Counted from the first letter of the stretch, positions 33,129 through 41,664 are shown. The stretch: DNA of 64,000 bases from Streptomyces noursei (GCF_001646665.1 NZ_LWBU01000405.1:124001-188000), one strand, 5' to 3'. Notes: generated by a model not told the origin, from the letters alone. Made by a program: numbers and translations.

Positions 33129-34385
33129 ATGAACAGCATGAACAGCGGCCCCGACACGACGAACAACCCCCCGGCGACTGCCGCCCCCGCGACCGCGAAC
33201 AGCGCGGTCGCGGCGACGGCCACCGTCATCACCAACATCGCCAGCCTGGTCACCAACGACCCCCTTCTCGGTGATGGATCCCCCCTCGGCCTGATCCGGG
33301 ACGCGGCCGTCGTCATCGACGGCGACCGCGTGGTCTGGATCGGTGAATCAAGCAAAGCACCCGCCACTGACAACCAGGTCGACGCGGACGGCCGGGCCGT
33401 CGTCCCCGGCTTCGTCGACTCCCACTCCCACCTCGTCTTCGCGGGCGACCGCACCGCCGAGTTCAACGCCCGGATGTCCGGGCAGCCGTACGCCGCCGGC
33501 GGCATCCGCACCACCGTCGCCGCGACCCGCGCCGCCACCGACGAGGCCCTCGAAGCCAACGTCACCCGCTACCTGCGCGAGGCGCTGCGCCAGGGCACCA
33601 CCACCTTCGAGACCAAGTCCGGCTACGGCCTCACCGTCGAGGACGAGTCCCGCGCGCTGCGGATCGCCGCCCGCCACACCGACGAGGTCACCTACCTCGG
33701 CGCGCACATCGTCTCCCCCGACTTCGCCGGTGACCCGGCCTCCTACGTCGCCCTGGTCACCGGCGAGATGCTCGACGCCTGCGCCCCGCACGCCCGCTGG
33801 ATCGACGTGTTCTGCGAGAAGGGCGCCTTCGACGGCGACCAGGCCCGCGCGATCCTCACGGCCGGCAAGGCGCGCGGCCTCCACCCGCGCATCCACGCCA
33901 ACCAGCTCTCGTACGGCCCCGGCGTCCTGCTCGCCGTCGAACTGGACGCGGCGTCGGCCGACCACTGCACGCACCTCACCCAGGCCGACGTGGACGCCCT
34001 CGCCGCCGGCCGCACCGTCGCCACGCTCCTGCCCGGCGCCGAGTTCTCCACCCGCGCCGAGTGGCCGGACGCCCGCCGCCTCCTCGACGCCGGGGTCACC
34101 GTGGCCCTCTCCACCGACTGCAACCCGGGCTCCTCGTTCACGTCCTCCATGCCGTTCTGCATCGCGCTCGCGGTCCGCGACATGGGCATGACCCCCGACG
34201 AGGCCGTCTGGTCCGCCACGGCCGGCGGCGCCGCCGCCCTCCGCCGCACCGACATCGGCCGCCTCACCCCCGGCGCCCGCGCCGACCTGACCCTCCTGGA
34301 CGCCCCCTCCCACGTCCACCTCGCCTACCGCCCGGGCGTCCCCCTGGTGACGGCGGTCTGGCAGCGCGGCGAGCGCGTCCTCTGA
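33129..34385 (+). CDS. hutI: Imidazolonepropionase
   Basis: This 418-aa metallo-amidohydrolase hydrolyses 4-imidazolone-5-propionate to formimidoylglutamate. Motifs are VPGFVDSHSHLVFAGDRTAEFNARM (metal HxH and substrate Arg), TFETKSGYGLTVEDE, RIHANQLSYGPG (metal His), ASADHCTHL and ALSTDCNPGSSFTSSMPF (metal Asp). The first 30 residues are an Asn/Ala/Thr-rich extension not found in typical HutI. The true start could therefore be further in or, given GGAG at 33114, at the in-frame CTG 33123; ATG 33129 is kept. It is the last gene of the hut unit, 17 nt after hutF, and is followed by a hairpin. Confidence 0.95.
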   Translation: MNSMNSGPDTTNNPPATAAPATANSAVAATATVITNIASLVTNDPLLGDGSPLGLIRDAAVVIDGDRVVWIGESSKAPATDNQVDADGRAVVPGFVDSHSHLVFAGDRTAEFNARMSGQPYAAGGIRTTVAATRAATDEALEANVTRYLREALRQGTTTFETKSGYGLTVEDESRALRIAARHTDEVTYLGAHIVSPDFAGDPASYVALVTGEMLDACAPHARWIDVFCEKGAFDGDQARAILTAGKARGLHPRIHANQLSYGPGVLLAVELDAASADHCTHLTQADVDALAAGRTVATLLPGAEFSTRAEWPDARRLLDAGVTVALSTDCNPGSSFTSSMPFCIALAVRDMGMTPDEAVWSATAGGAAALRRTDIGRLTPGARADLTLLDAPSHVHLAYRPGVPLVTAVWQRGERVL

Positions 34386-34398
34386 GCGGCCCGCCTCC

Positions 34399-34432
34399 GC
34401 GGAGCCCCGGGGGCGTGGCCCGCGGGCTCCGC
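34399..34432 (+). terminator. Hairpin terminator after hutI
   Basis: GCGGAGCCC (34399-34407) pairs with GGGCTCCGC (34424-34432) over 9 bp, starting 14 nt after the hutI stop. Confidence 0.65.
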
Positions 34433-34709
34433 ACCGGCCAACAGCCGTACCTCGTAAGGAATTTTCGACCGACCACTACCGCGCCGGTCTCCCGCCCCTG
34501 CTCGGAATTTGAGCTTTCTTTGAGTAATTGGGCCCCTGGTGATGGGAAATCAATTCATTCCCTGTGATCCACGTCACCCCCTGTTGTGGCGCATGCTCGC
34601 ACTCCGATAGATATGTCGTGCACGCGCCACCCAATGGATAAGTCCAAGGTGGCCTGCTTGTGACTCCTTGACCAAGAGTCACCTCACAACTGCATCGAAA
34701 CGGGGCACA
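34433..34709. other. AT-richer upstream region of the secreted-protein gene
   Basis: The region is clearly less GC-rich than its surroundings and holds no gene. It contains a dyad GGGAA-N9-TTCCC (34544-34562). A hairpin GTGACTC...GAGTCAC (34660-34682), with inner TTG/CAA pairing, lies 27 nt before the start of the secreted-protein gene and probably within its 5' UTR. Base composition and structure suggest a regulated promoter. Confidence 0.5.
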
Positions 34710-35375
34710 ATGGATCGCGCTGTCGTGCGCACTGCAATACCTCTTTTCGTTACCGGCGCCTTGCTGCTTTCAGGGGCGGGTGTCAGTGTCGCTTCTCCGG
34801 CGGAGGAGCCGCTTCCGGCCGATGACGCGAAGATCGTCATGAATGACGGGCGCATCATCGGCGTCAATGACACGGTCGATTTCTCGTTCGAGGGGGACGA
34901 GAAGGCGGTGGAACCGAAGCCCGCCAAGGGCGACATGAGCGCCATGGCCTGCCCAGAGGTGAACGACCGGCCGAAATACACCGTCAAGGGCTCCCCCCAC
35001 TTCCTGCCGGACAAGAAGAAGCCGCAATCGACGTGGCTGCTGCCGCGCCAGACGGTGTCGTGGACGGTGACCGGCAGCCACACCTTCACGTGGGACATCG
35101 GTGCCAGCGCCGAGGCGGAAGCGGGCGCCATCCTGGCCAAGGCCAAGGTCAGCGTCGACACCAAGATCAGCAACGCCTGGACGTGGACCGGGACCCAGAC
35201 CGTCACCGACACCAACACCACGTCCAAGGGCTACCGGGCCGTACTCGGCCAGGTCGGGTGGAAGCTCACGGGTACGAAGACGTGGATCGCTCCGCCTTGC
35301 ACGCTCAAGAAGAAGACCATTGTCGTCCTGGCTCCGCGCAAAGGGGACATGTCGATCGGACGGCAGAATTCATGA
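34710..35375 (+). CDS. Secreted protein of unknown function
   Basis: This 221-aa protein has a clear Sec signal peptide (MDRAVVRTAIPLFVTGALLLSGAGVSVASPAEE, cleavage near VAS-PA). The mature part starts acidic and then becomes rich in alternating Thr/Val/Trp/Lys strands (TVSWTVTGSHTFTWDIGASAEAEAGAI, NAWTWTGTQTVTDTNTTSKGYRAVLGQVGWKL). It has two Cys (CPEV and PPCTLKKK) that could form a disulfide. The beta-rich, Thr/Ser-rich core resembles extracellular beta-sheet proteins in general, but no family was recognised. ATG 34710 is chosen by the signal peptide and the upstream GGGG. Its stop overlaps the start of the next, lipoprotein gene (ATGA), so the two are coupled. Confidence 0.75.
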   Translation: MDRAVVRTAIPLFVTGALLLSGAGVSVASPAEEPLPADDAKIVMNDGRIIGVNDTVDFSFEGDEKAVEPKPAKGDMSAMACPEVNDRPKYTVKGSPHFLPDKKKPQSTWLLPRQTVSWTVTGSHTFTWDIGASAEAEAGAILAKAKVSVDTKISNAWTWTGTQTVTDTNTTSKGYRAVLGQVGWKLTGTKTWIAPPCTLKKKTIVVLAPRKGDMSIGRQNS

Positions 35376-35884
35376 GTCGGGGCAGGCGGGCGAACCGGAG
35401 GGCAGCGCTCTGCCTCGTGACCACCGCGGTGCTCTCCGCGGCGGCGTGCACCCCGAGCGAACGGTCCGGCCCATCTGCACAGAGCCCCAGCGCGACCGGG
35501 GCGCCCACCGCCGCGACACCGGACGATGCCGCTGACCTCAAGGCTGTACTGGAACGAGCTTTCGTCGCCAGGGAATCGCTCGGCGGCGGATCCGGCCGAC
35601 TGGACCCCCAGTTCGGAAACACTCATCCCGCCACCCCTGAGGGCGTGCTCAGCGTGACATTCGCGTTCACGTGCACGGGCAAGGGGGAGGTCTCGCTGAA
35701 GTTCACCGTCGGCGGCAAGGAGGTGCCGACAGCTGCGGGCAGCCAGGTGTGTGACGGCACCATTTTCCAGCGCAGCGTCGATGTGCCCAAGCGGGGTCCC
35801 CTTGGCTTCCAAGCCGCCGTCGGTGGCTCTGCCGACGGCGGATTCGCCTACGCCTACTACGCCGAGAAGAAGCAACTTCCCTAG
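35372..35884 (+). CDS. Putative lipoprotein coupled to the secreted protein
   Basis: This 170-aa protein has a basic N-terminus and a lipoprotein signal (ALCLVTTAVLSAAAC, lipobox LSAAAC with the lipid-modified Cys near residue 26). A Ser/Thr/Pro linker follows, then a small globular domain that includes GVLSVTFAFTCTGKGEVSLKFTVGGKEV and VCDGTIFQRSVDVPKRGPLGFQAAVGG. Two Cys in the domain may pair. ATG 35372 overlaps the stop of the upstream gene. The pair may form an extracellular complex anchored by this lipoprotein. No known family was recognised. Confidence 0.8.
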   Translation: MSRGRRANRRAALCLVTTAVLSAAACTPSERSGPSAQSPSATGAPTAATPDDAADLKAVLERAFVARESLGGGSGRLDPQFGNTHPATPEGVLSVTFAFTCTGKGEVSLKFTVGGKEVPTAAGSQVCDGTIFQRSVDVPKRGPLGFQAAVGGSADGGFAYAYYAEKKQLP

Positions 35885-35905
35885 CCGACCGATGCAGCCC
35901 GGCCC

Positions 35906-35942
35906 GAGGCCGTACAGCCGGCGACTCCGGTTGTACGGTCTC
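35906..35942. terminator. Hairpin between convergent genes
   Basis: A 16-bp stem with two G-U/A-C type differences (35906-35921 with 35927-35942, 5-nt loop) lies between the lipoprotein gene and the minus-strand YwqK-like gene. Confidence 0.7.
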
Positions 35943-36071
35943 GGACCTGAGAAGGTCCAGTGCGCCGAGCCTGCGCGGGCACAGCGCACGCACATCCGCA
36001 CCGGCTCACGTGCCGCCATCGCACGACGGACGGCGGCTGGTCATACGCCGGTGGACCCGAGGTGCCGCTGG

Positions 36072-36998
36072 TCATGATCCGCTCCGTTCACCGTCGCCGC
36101 GGCGCCACGAGGTCAACTGGTCGCCGTTCTCGTCCCACGTGTCCCGCTCGTGGAGCGAGTAACCGGAGCTGTCGAACAACTGCCGCTGCATGAGCGTGCC
36201 GTTGGGGTGCCACTCCTTCCACTCGCCCACCGCGCAGCCGCCCCGGGCCACTCCCTCGGATCGCGGGGTCCCGTCCTGGTACCACTCACGGGACAGTCCG
36301 TGGAGGAGGCCATCCGCGTACTCGTCCAGGCTGATCAGGTATCCGTTCCGGTACTCGGCCACTTCTCCGGTGAAAGGAGTACCGCCGTAGAACAAGCAAC
36401 CGCTGACATCCATGTCGACATCCGGATCATCGATGTCGATCCGTACCACGGACCTCGCCGGCGGTTCGGACTTCGTCCCCCGGCTGTCGAGGCTGTCGAG
36501 GGTCATCGGGTCCAGGTGTGCCAACGGATGCCCGTCCACATGGGACTGCCAGGTGCCGAGCGGGATCCCGAACACAACCAGGTCCACGACCCCGTTCTCG
36601 ACAGGAAACGCACCACCCCGCTCGAAGAGCAGGAGCAGGGGCTGAAAGGGGTCCGCATGACGCCGGGCGGCCTCGACGTCCGCATCGTGCAGGGCCGCCC
36701 AGTGCAGTGCGAACCGGCAGAGGCTCCGTGCGCGCAGGACGGGTACGTGCTCGGCGGCGAACTGGTCGAGTTCGTCGACAAGACGGGACGGCGCTCTCAC
36801 GGAGGCATCTATGTGAGCGCCGATGTCGAAGAAGGGCCACAGGCCGGGCACCTTCAGCTCCCGTGCCCAGACAGCAGAACGGCGCAGAAACTCACGCAGG
36901 AGCGCGGCACGCGACCCCGCGTGGTCGTCGGCGGCACCCCGGTCCGCCCACCTGACCTCTGTCAACCGCCGCGCCATTGCGGACGCTGCTGTGTTCAC
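36072..36998 (-). CDS. YwqK-like (MORN-variant) antitoxin-related protein
   Basis: This 308-aa protein has an unassigned N-terminal part of about 190 residues. The C-terminal region is made of MORN-variant repeats of the YwqK type: GGTPFTGEVAEYRNGYLISLDEYADGLLHGLSREWYQDGTPRSEG, then GGCAVGEWKEWHPNGTLMQRQLFDSSGYSLHERDTWDENG. Each carries the 'G...eWy.nG.l..e..y..G' pattern. YwqK-family proteins are listed as antitoxins of polymorphic-toxin systems, and this gene is third in the minus-strand unit after a toxin-like gene. GTG 36998 is chosen with GGAGGG 9 nt upstream; the longer frame starts in a Gly/Arg-rich leader. An extra immunity-like role is inferred. Confidence 0.7.
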   Translation of the reverse strand: MNTAASAMARRLTEVRWADRGAADDHAGSRAALLREFLRRSAVWARELKVPGLWPFFDIGAHIDASVRAPSRLVDELDQFAAEHVPVLRARSLCRFALHWAALHDADVEAARRHADPFQPLLLLFERGGAFPVENGVVDLVVFGIPLGTWQSHVDGHPLAHLDPMTLDSLDSRGTKSEPPARSVVRIDIDDPDVDMDVSGCLFYGGTPFTGEVAEYRNGYLISLDEYADGLLHGLSREWYQDGTPRSEGVARGGCAVGEWKEWHPNGTLMQRQLFDSSGYSLHERDTWDENGDQLTSWRRGDGERSGS

Positions 36999-37110
36999 TG
37001 CCCGAGCCCTCCTTCCACCCCTCGTACCACCCCCTCCCTCGCAGGCTTCCCGCACCGGGGGAAGTCCGCCGGACGCGCAGGGACGGTCGTCTATTCGGCT
37101 CCGGGGCCGG

Positions 37111-37968
37111 TCAGTTCGTGGTCTGTTCCCACGGCAGCTTGATGGGGCGGCGTTGCCAGTACCAGGGCAGTGACCGGGTGTCCTCCTTCTCCGTCCTCAG
37201 GGCGGACGTCAGGGCCTGGCCGCCGTCGTCCACCGTGAGGGCACGGAACCGGGCGTCCACCGCAGTGAGTGCGTCGCCCACCCTTTCCCGCTCTTCGCTG
37301 GTCAGGAACTCGATGGCATCGCTGAGCCGACTGCGATTCTCCAGGTCTTCCTGGTACATCTCTGCCGAATACCAATGCGAAGGTGGCCAATGGGCAGCCA
37401 TCCGGGAACAAAGCTTCTCCCATTCCCGCAGAAGGGCCTGGGTGCCGGAGTGCGTTACACCGGACTCGGATGAAAATGCGCGATCAGTCTCCGGTGTGGG
37501 CAAGGGATAATCTCGGGCGACCTCAGGGAAAGGTTCGACCCGTGCGTGAGGAAACTCCGTCATCGGGATTTCCAGGCCGTACACGGTAAATCCGGCGACA
37601 TCACCTTCGAGTTGCTCAACCCGTGCGAAAGTCGCCGTTCCTCGCGGTGTGTACACCTTACGGATCCACGGCAACGTTCCCCATGGCGTGAGAACGGGCG
37701 CGTCCAAAGCCCGGGCAAGAGACTCCGCGAGTTCGTCATCGGCAGGCTGGCTCTGGACCTCCGCAGCGCCGTACACGGTCAGAGCATGGTTGAGGTCGCC
37801 TGTCAGGGCCTGATACTCGCAGGTGACCGTGGCGTCCCAGTTGCGAGCTTCCAGTTCGTCCTCGGGGGAGACGTCCACGTGATCGGGGCTCACGGCGAAC
37901 GCCCGGGCCAGGAAGGCGCTGAGAGTTCGAGGATTCGCGTTCCCAGCCACCAAGAAGTTGTACATCAC
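37111..37968 (-). CDS. Candidate immunity protein coupled to a polymorphic toxin
   Basis: This 285-aa soluble, acidic protein has no signal or membrane segment. The first 30 residues (NFLVAGNANPRTLSAFLARAFAVSPDHVDV) look like a compact alpha/beta start. The C-terminal half is helical (GTQALLREWEKLCSRMAAHWPPSHWYSAEMYQEDLENRSRLSDAIEFLTSEERERVGDAL). No family was recognised. The start (GTG 37968 with GGAG 8 nt upstream, or ATG 37965) overlaps the stop of the 813-aa toxin-like gene. That is the usual position for an immunity gene, so the role is inferred from coupling. Composition is slightly less GC-rich than the neighbours, as often seen for immunity genes. Confidence 0.7.
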   Translation of the reverse strand: MMYNFLVAGNANPRTLSAFLARAFAVSPDHVDVSPEDELEARNWDATVTCEYQALTGDLNHALTVYGAAEVQSQPADDELAESLARALDAPVLTPWGTLPWIRKVYTPRGTATFARVEQLEGDVAGFTVYGLEIPMTEFPHARVEPFPEVARDYPLPTPETDRAFSSESGVTHSGTQALLREWEKLCSRMAAHWPPSHWYSAEMYQEDLENRSRLSDAIEFLTSEERERVGDALTAVDARFRALTVDDGGQALTSALRTEKEDTRSLPWYWQRRPIKLPWEQTTN

Positions 37969-40406
37969 GAGTAGTACTCCCGATACAGATCGATCGCCCG
38001 CCGGACGTAGTGCGGGTTCTCCGCGAATTTCGGTGCCCTTGTGAACATGACTTGCACCTTGGTCATGTCCCCGCCGGCCTTCATGATGGCTTTGAGTGCC
38101 GCATATTCAACCCGATTCAGGTTGATGAATCCGGGCCCTGAAACAGGGAAGGTGCGACCGTTTGGTTCAATCGCATAGCTTCGCCCGTTCACAGTGTATC
38201 GCTGAGTGTGAGCATCGAATTCAGCCCTTCCGGCGGCGATTTCTGCGATGTCCGCCCGTACCGCGTCCTTCACCTCGGGCAGGATGATGGTGTTGTCGGT
38301 GTCCGGCTCCCCGTGCTTCACGCCGGAGAGGTTGTGCCGGGCGTGGGGGTACAGCAGGTTCTTCCCTCTGGCGCTCCCCCGGATCTCTTCTCCTGCGGGC
38401 CAACTCTCCTCGGGCTTGCGTGACTTGTTGCTGGGCGGGATGCCGTCATGAGCGGAGCCACCGCTCCCCCCGGAGGTGTCGCCGTGACTGCCATGTGGCG
38501 GCCGTGCCTCTCCATCGGCCCGGCTGCTTCCCTCGTAGGACGCTGAACTGTCCGCCTGATGCACGCCGCCGGGTGCGGTGTCACCGTGCCCGCCGGCACC
38601 GGACGTGTGGTCGCCGCCTGCCGAGGGGCGGTCCAGGCTGTTGTTCAGGGAGTGGTCACCTCTACCGGTACCGCCTGAGGCGCTGTCCACGGTGGCCGAG
38701 CCGGACCAGGACGGGTTGCCGTTGAGGCGGCCCAGGTCGCCCGGGCTGCCGTTCAGGCTGTCGCCCACCCGCAGCACGTCGTCCGAAGCTGTGGCGTCCG
38801 CGCCGACCAGGGCGGGCTGCTTGGCCGGGGTGCCCACCCGAGGGTTGTCGGCGCCCGTCGCCGCGGGAGGGGGCGTTTCCTTCTTGGCGTCCTCGGCGCG
38901 CTGGAGGAGGGTGCCGTCGGCGTTGTAGAGATTGCCCTTGGGGTCGGCGTAGACCGTTGCGCCCGTCGGGTCGGTGAGCCTGACGGTGCCCTGCGGGAGG
39001 GCGATGGTGCCGTCGGTGACCTTGAGGGTGCCTTCCGGGACGGGTATCGCCCCGGACGGGGGAGAGGCGTCGGCGGGCAGGTGGACCACGCCGTCGCCGA
39101 AGTCGATGGAGCCCGGCGGGGCGGGGGTGCCGTCAGGGAGGCGGACCGTGCCCGGAGGGAGCTCGACGACGCCCGGCGGGACCGCCGCGCCGTTGGGGAG
39201 GTGCAGGGTGCCGTCCGGGAGCACTGAGGCGCCGGGCGGAAGTTCGATAGTGCCGACCGGGAGGCTGACGTCGACATGGCCCATGCCCCGCAGGCCGGTC
39301 ATGACGTCACCGATCTTCCGCATGCTCGCCGTGGCACCCGTGAGGAGGTACGTCGTCGGGTCGACGGCTTGGCCCGCCTTGCCGGCGAAGGAGAGCGCCT
39401 TGGCGGCCGCGCCCGACCTGCCCGCGCCGGACGCCGCGCTCCCGGCACCCCGCGTGGCGAGGATGCTGAGCACGTTGAAGGTGGTGAGGCCGCCGGCGCG
39501 GGCGGGGTTCTCGTCCCACTTGTCGTAGGCGATCAGCGCCTTGCCGGTCTCTTTCATCGCCGTACGGGAGTCCCGCAGCAACGGCGGCATGTCCTTGTCG
39601 TCGGGAGCCCAGAACAATGCCGCCGCCGGGGTGGTACTGATCAACACGCCGGTCGACAGCAGGCCAAGCCCCTTCCACGCCTCCCCGGCCGCGTCCCAGC
39701 CGTCCGTGCCTACGAGGATTCCCAGACTCTTGACCGTGCCGACGACGCCGTCGACGAAGAAGCCCGTGGCGAAGTCGGCGCCGTGTTCCCAGATCTGCCA
39801 TGCCGGGGTCGACTCGGCGACCGCGTCCCCCCAGGGCAGGCTCTCGGCCTGCTTGAGCATCTCGGCGTCGTAGCCGTACATGCCCGGCTTGTGGGATCCG
39901 TCGTCGACCGTGAGCGGAGAGCCGCCGACCAAGGCGACGATCTTGTCGTGGCAGGTCCGCTCCGCTTCCTGGAACCGGGCCCAGACCTCCGCTATCTCGT
40001 TGCGCCGGGCGAGGTTCTCGTCCGTCAGGTCGCCGTCCTCGCGCCACTTGTCGTCGTCGGCGACCTTCGCGCGGAAGTCGGCGGCGGCTCGGCGGAGTTC
40101 GTCCAGCCGCTTCACCAGCGGGCCGATGTCGTGGGCGTACGTCCCGAGCGCACCCGCGATGACGCACAGGTCCGAGCCGACCTCGAGCGCCCTGTCCTGG
40201 ACGGGCCGGGTCGTGGCGAAAAGCTGTTCCGCCTCCGGCGCCCTGTAGAAGGCGCGCAGGCCGCCGAAGGAGGTGTGGACGTCACCGGCGGCGGTGGAGA
40301 TCTTCACCCCGGCTCCGGACAGCGCCTTCACCTTCTCGGCGAGTACCGCTTCGTCGCCGGTGAACTCCGGTACTTCGGCCGGGTCGACCGGTGCGTCGTT
40401 GCTCAA
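37965..40406 (-). CDS. Polymorphic-toxin-like protein with type-VII-style N-terminus
   Basis: This 813-aa protein has four visible parts. Residues 1-150 are helical and WXG/LXG-like (EAVLAEKVKALSGAGVKISTAAGDVHTSFGGLRAFYRAPEAEQL, then KRLDELRRAAADFRAKVADDDKW). About 200-370 is a hydrophobic, Gly/Ala-rich region. About 375-480 is a repeat of short 'LPPGT.-LPDGT' units that could form a beta-helix or stalk. About 530-690 is a Gly/Ser/His-rich linker. The last 110 residues (from NTIILPEVKDAVRADIAEIAAG) make a compact C-terminal domain with QRYTVNGRSYAIEPNGRTFPVSGPGFINLNRVEYAALKAIMKAGGD. This is the expected toxin position, but I cannot name the activity. The TTG start is preceded by GGGGGA. Immunity-like genes follow directly. 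Confidence 0.75.
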   Translation of the reverse strand: MSNDAPVDPAEVPEFTGDEAVLAEKVKALSGAGVKISTAAGDVHTSFGGLRAFYRAPEAEQLFATTRPVQDRALEVGSDLCVIAGALGTYAHDIGPLVKRLDELRRAAADFRAKVADDDKWREDGDLTDENLARRNEIAEVWARFQEAERTCHDKIVALVGGSPLTVDDGSHKPGMYGYDAEMLKQAESLPWGDAVAESTPAWQIWEHGADFATGFFVDGVVGTVKSLGILVGTDGWDAAGEAWKGLGLLSTGVLISTTPAAALFWAPDDKDMPPLLRDSRTAMKETGKALIAYDKWDENPARAGGLTTFNVLSILATRGAGSAASGAGRSGAAAKALSFAGKAGQAVDPTTYLLTGATASMRKIGDVMTGLRGMGHVDVSLPVGTIELPPGASVLPDGTLHLPNGAAVPPGVVELPPGTVRLPDGTPAPPGSIDFGDGVVHLPADASPPSGAIPVPEGTLKVTDGTIALPQGTVRLTDPTGATVYADPKGNLYNADGTLLQRAEDAKKETPPPAATGADNPRVGTPAKQPALVGADATASDDVLRVGDSLNGSPGDLGRLNGNPSWSGSATVDSASGGTGRGDHSLNNSLDRPSAGGDHTSGAGGHGDTAPGGVHQADSSASYEGSSRADGEARPPHGSHGDTSGGSGGSAHDGIPPSNKSRKPEESWPAGEEIRGSARGKNLLYPHARHNLSGVKHGEPDTDNTIILPEVKDAVRADIAEIAAGRAEFDAHTQRYTVNGRSYAIEPNGRTFPVSGPGFINLNRVEYAALKAIMKAGGDMTKVQVMFTRAPKFAENPHYVRRAIDLYREYYS

Positions 40407-40460
40407 CTCTTCATCCCCCCGCGGCCCTTCGGCAGGTCACGACACGCCTGACGAATGGAT

Positions 40461-40475
40461 CATGTGTACGACATG
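40461..40475. promoter_or_regulatory. Dyad between the toxin locus and the CapA-like gene
   Basis: CATGT-GTACG-ACATG is a perfect 5-bp dyad with a 5-nt spacer in the 133-bp divergent region, which is AT-richer than average. Confidence 0.3.
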
Positions 40476-40527
40476 CCTATCAAGCCGGTCGTCACGGATG
40501 CAATCTGCAATCACGCCACTCCCGCCC

Positions 40528-40533
40528 TAGCCT
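40528..40533 (+). promoter_or_regulatory. -10-like hexamer 6 nt before the CapA-like start
   Basis: TAGCCT ends exactly 6 nt before ATG 40540. A GGAGGT lies between hexamer and start but is too close to serve as a normal ribosome-binding site, which favours leaderless translation. Confidence 0.45.
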
Positions 40534-40539
40534 GGAGGT

Positions 40540-41649
40540 ATGACCGGGAACGCGGTGACGCTGTTCCTCTGCGGCGACGTGATGCTCGGCCGCGGGGTCG
40601 ACCAGATCCTGCCGCACCCCGGGGACCCGGCCCTCCGGGAGTCGTACATCCGGGACGCGCGGGCGTACGTGGAGTTGGCCGAGGCGGTGAACGGGGCCGT
40701 GCCGAGGCCGGTGGGGCCCGAGTGGCCGTGGGGGGACGCCCTGCCGCTGCTCGACGCGGTGCGGCCCGACGTGCGGGTGGTGAACCTGGAGACGAGCGTC
40801 ACGGGCGACGGGGAGTTCGCGACCGGGAAGGAAGTGCACTACCGGATGCATCCGGCGAACCTGCCCTGCCTGGCCGCCGCCCGCCCCGACGTGTGCGTGC
40901 TCGCCAACAACCACGTGCTGGACTTCGGCCGCCGCGGACTGGAGGAGACCCTCGACGCCCTCGCCGGGGCGGGACTGCGGGCCGCGGGGGCGGGGCGGAG
41001 CGCGGACGAGGCGTGGCGGCCCGCGATCGTCGACCTGGGCGCCCGCCGGGTCGTGGTGATCGCCTTCGGGACGGAGTCCAGCGGCATCCCGCCCGACTGG
41101 GCCGCCACCGGCGACCGCCCCGGAGTCGCCTTCGTACCGGAGCCGACGGACGAGGCCGCCGACGCGATCATCGGGCGGGTACGGGAGGTCCGGCGGCCCG
41201 GTGACACGGTGGTCGCCAGCGTCCACTGGGGCTCCAACTGGGGGTACGCCGTCGGGCGCGACCAGGTCCGGTTCGCGCACGCGCTGGTCGACGGCGGCGT
41301 CGACGTCGTGCACGGCCACTCCTCGCACCACCCCCGCCCCCTGGAGCTGTACCGGCACGGGCTCGTCCTCCACGGCTGCGGCGACCTCGTCGACGACTAC
41401 GAGGGCATCACCGGCTACGAGCACTTCCGGGACGACCTCCGGCCGCTGTACCTCGTCACGGTCGAACCGGGAGCCGGCCGGCCCCCGGACGTACGGATCG
41501 TCCCCATGCGGGCCCGCCGCATGCGCCTGCACCACGCCTCGCACGACGACCGCGAGTGGCTGCGCGGCACCCTGGACCGCGTCAGCCGCCGCTTCGGCAC
41601 GCGTGTCGGCCTCGCTCCCGACGGCGCGCTCGTCGTAGACTCCCGCTGA
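40540..41649 (+). CDS. CapA-family metallophosphatase-like protein
   Basis: This 369-aa protein belongs to the CapA (PGA_cap) family, which has a calcineurin-like phosphoesterase fold. Motifs are LFLCGDVMLGRG (metal Asp), VVNLETSVTG, CVLANNHVLDFGRRGLEETLDAL (NH motif), VVASVHWGSNWG (metal His) and DVVHGHSSHHPRPLELY (GHxSH). CapA in Bacillus helps export poly-gamma-glutamate, but most actinobacterial homologues have unknown roles. The protein lacks a signal peptide and may be cytoplasmic. It is monocistronic: a TANNNT hexamer lies just upstream and a U-tailed terminator follows. No pgsB/C or ligase genes are near, so capsule synthesis is not supported. Confidence 0.9.
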   Translation: MTGNAVTLFLCGDVMLGRGVDQILPHPGDPALRESYIRDARAYVELAEAVNGAVPRPVGPEWPWGDALPLLDAVRPDVRVVNLETSVTGDGEFATGKEVHYRMHPANLPCLAAARPDVCVLANNHVLDFGRRGLEETLDALAGAGLRAAGAGRSADEAWRPAIVDLGARRVVVIAFGTESSGIPPDWAATGDRPGVAFVPEPTDEAADAIIGRVREVRRPGDTVVASVHWGSNWGYAVGRDQVRFAHALVDGGVDVVHGHSSHHPRPLELYRHGLVLHGCGDLVDDYEGITGYEHFRDDLRPLYLVTVEPGAGRPPDVRIVPMRARRMRLHHASHDDREWLRGTLDRVSRRFGTRVGLAPDGALVVDSR

Positions 41650-41664
41650 TCCCGCACACACCCA

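Noticed and set aside
37111..37968. TTA-like triplets in the candidate immunity gene and others as bldA targets
   Set aside because: The TTA/TAA triplets seen (for example in the GAT TAT and GGT TAC contexts) are out of frame, so they are not UUA codons.
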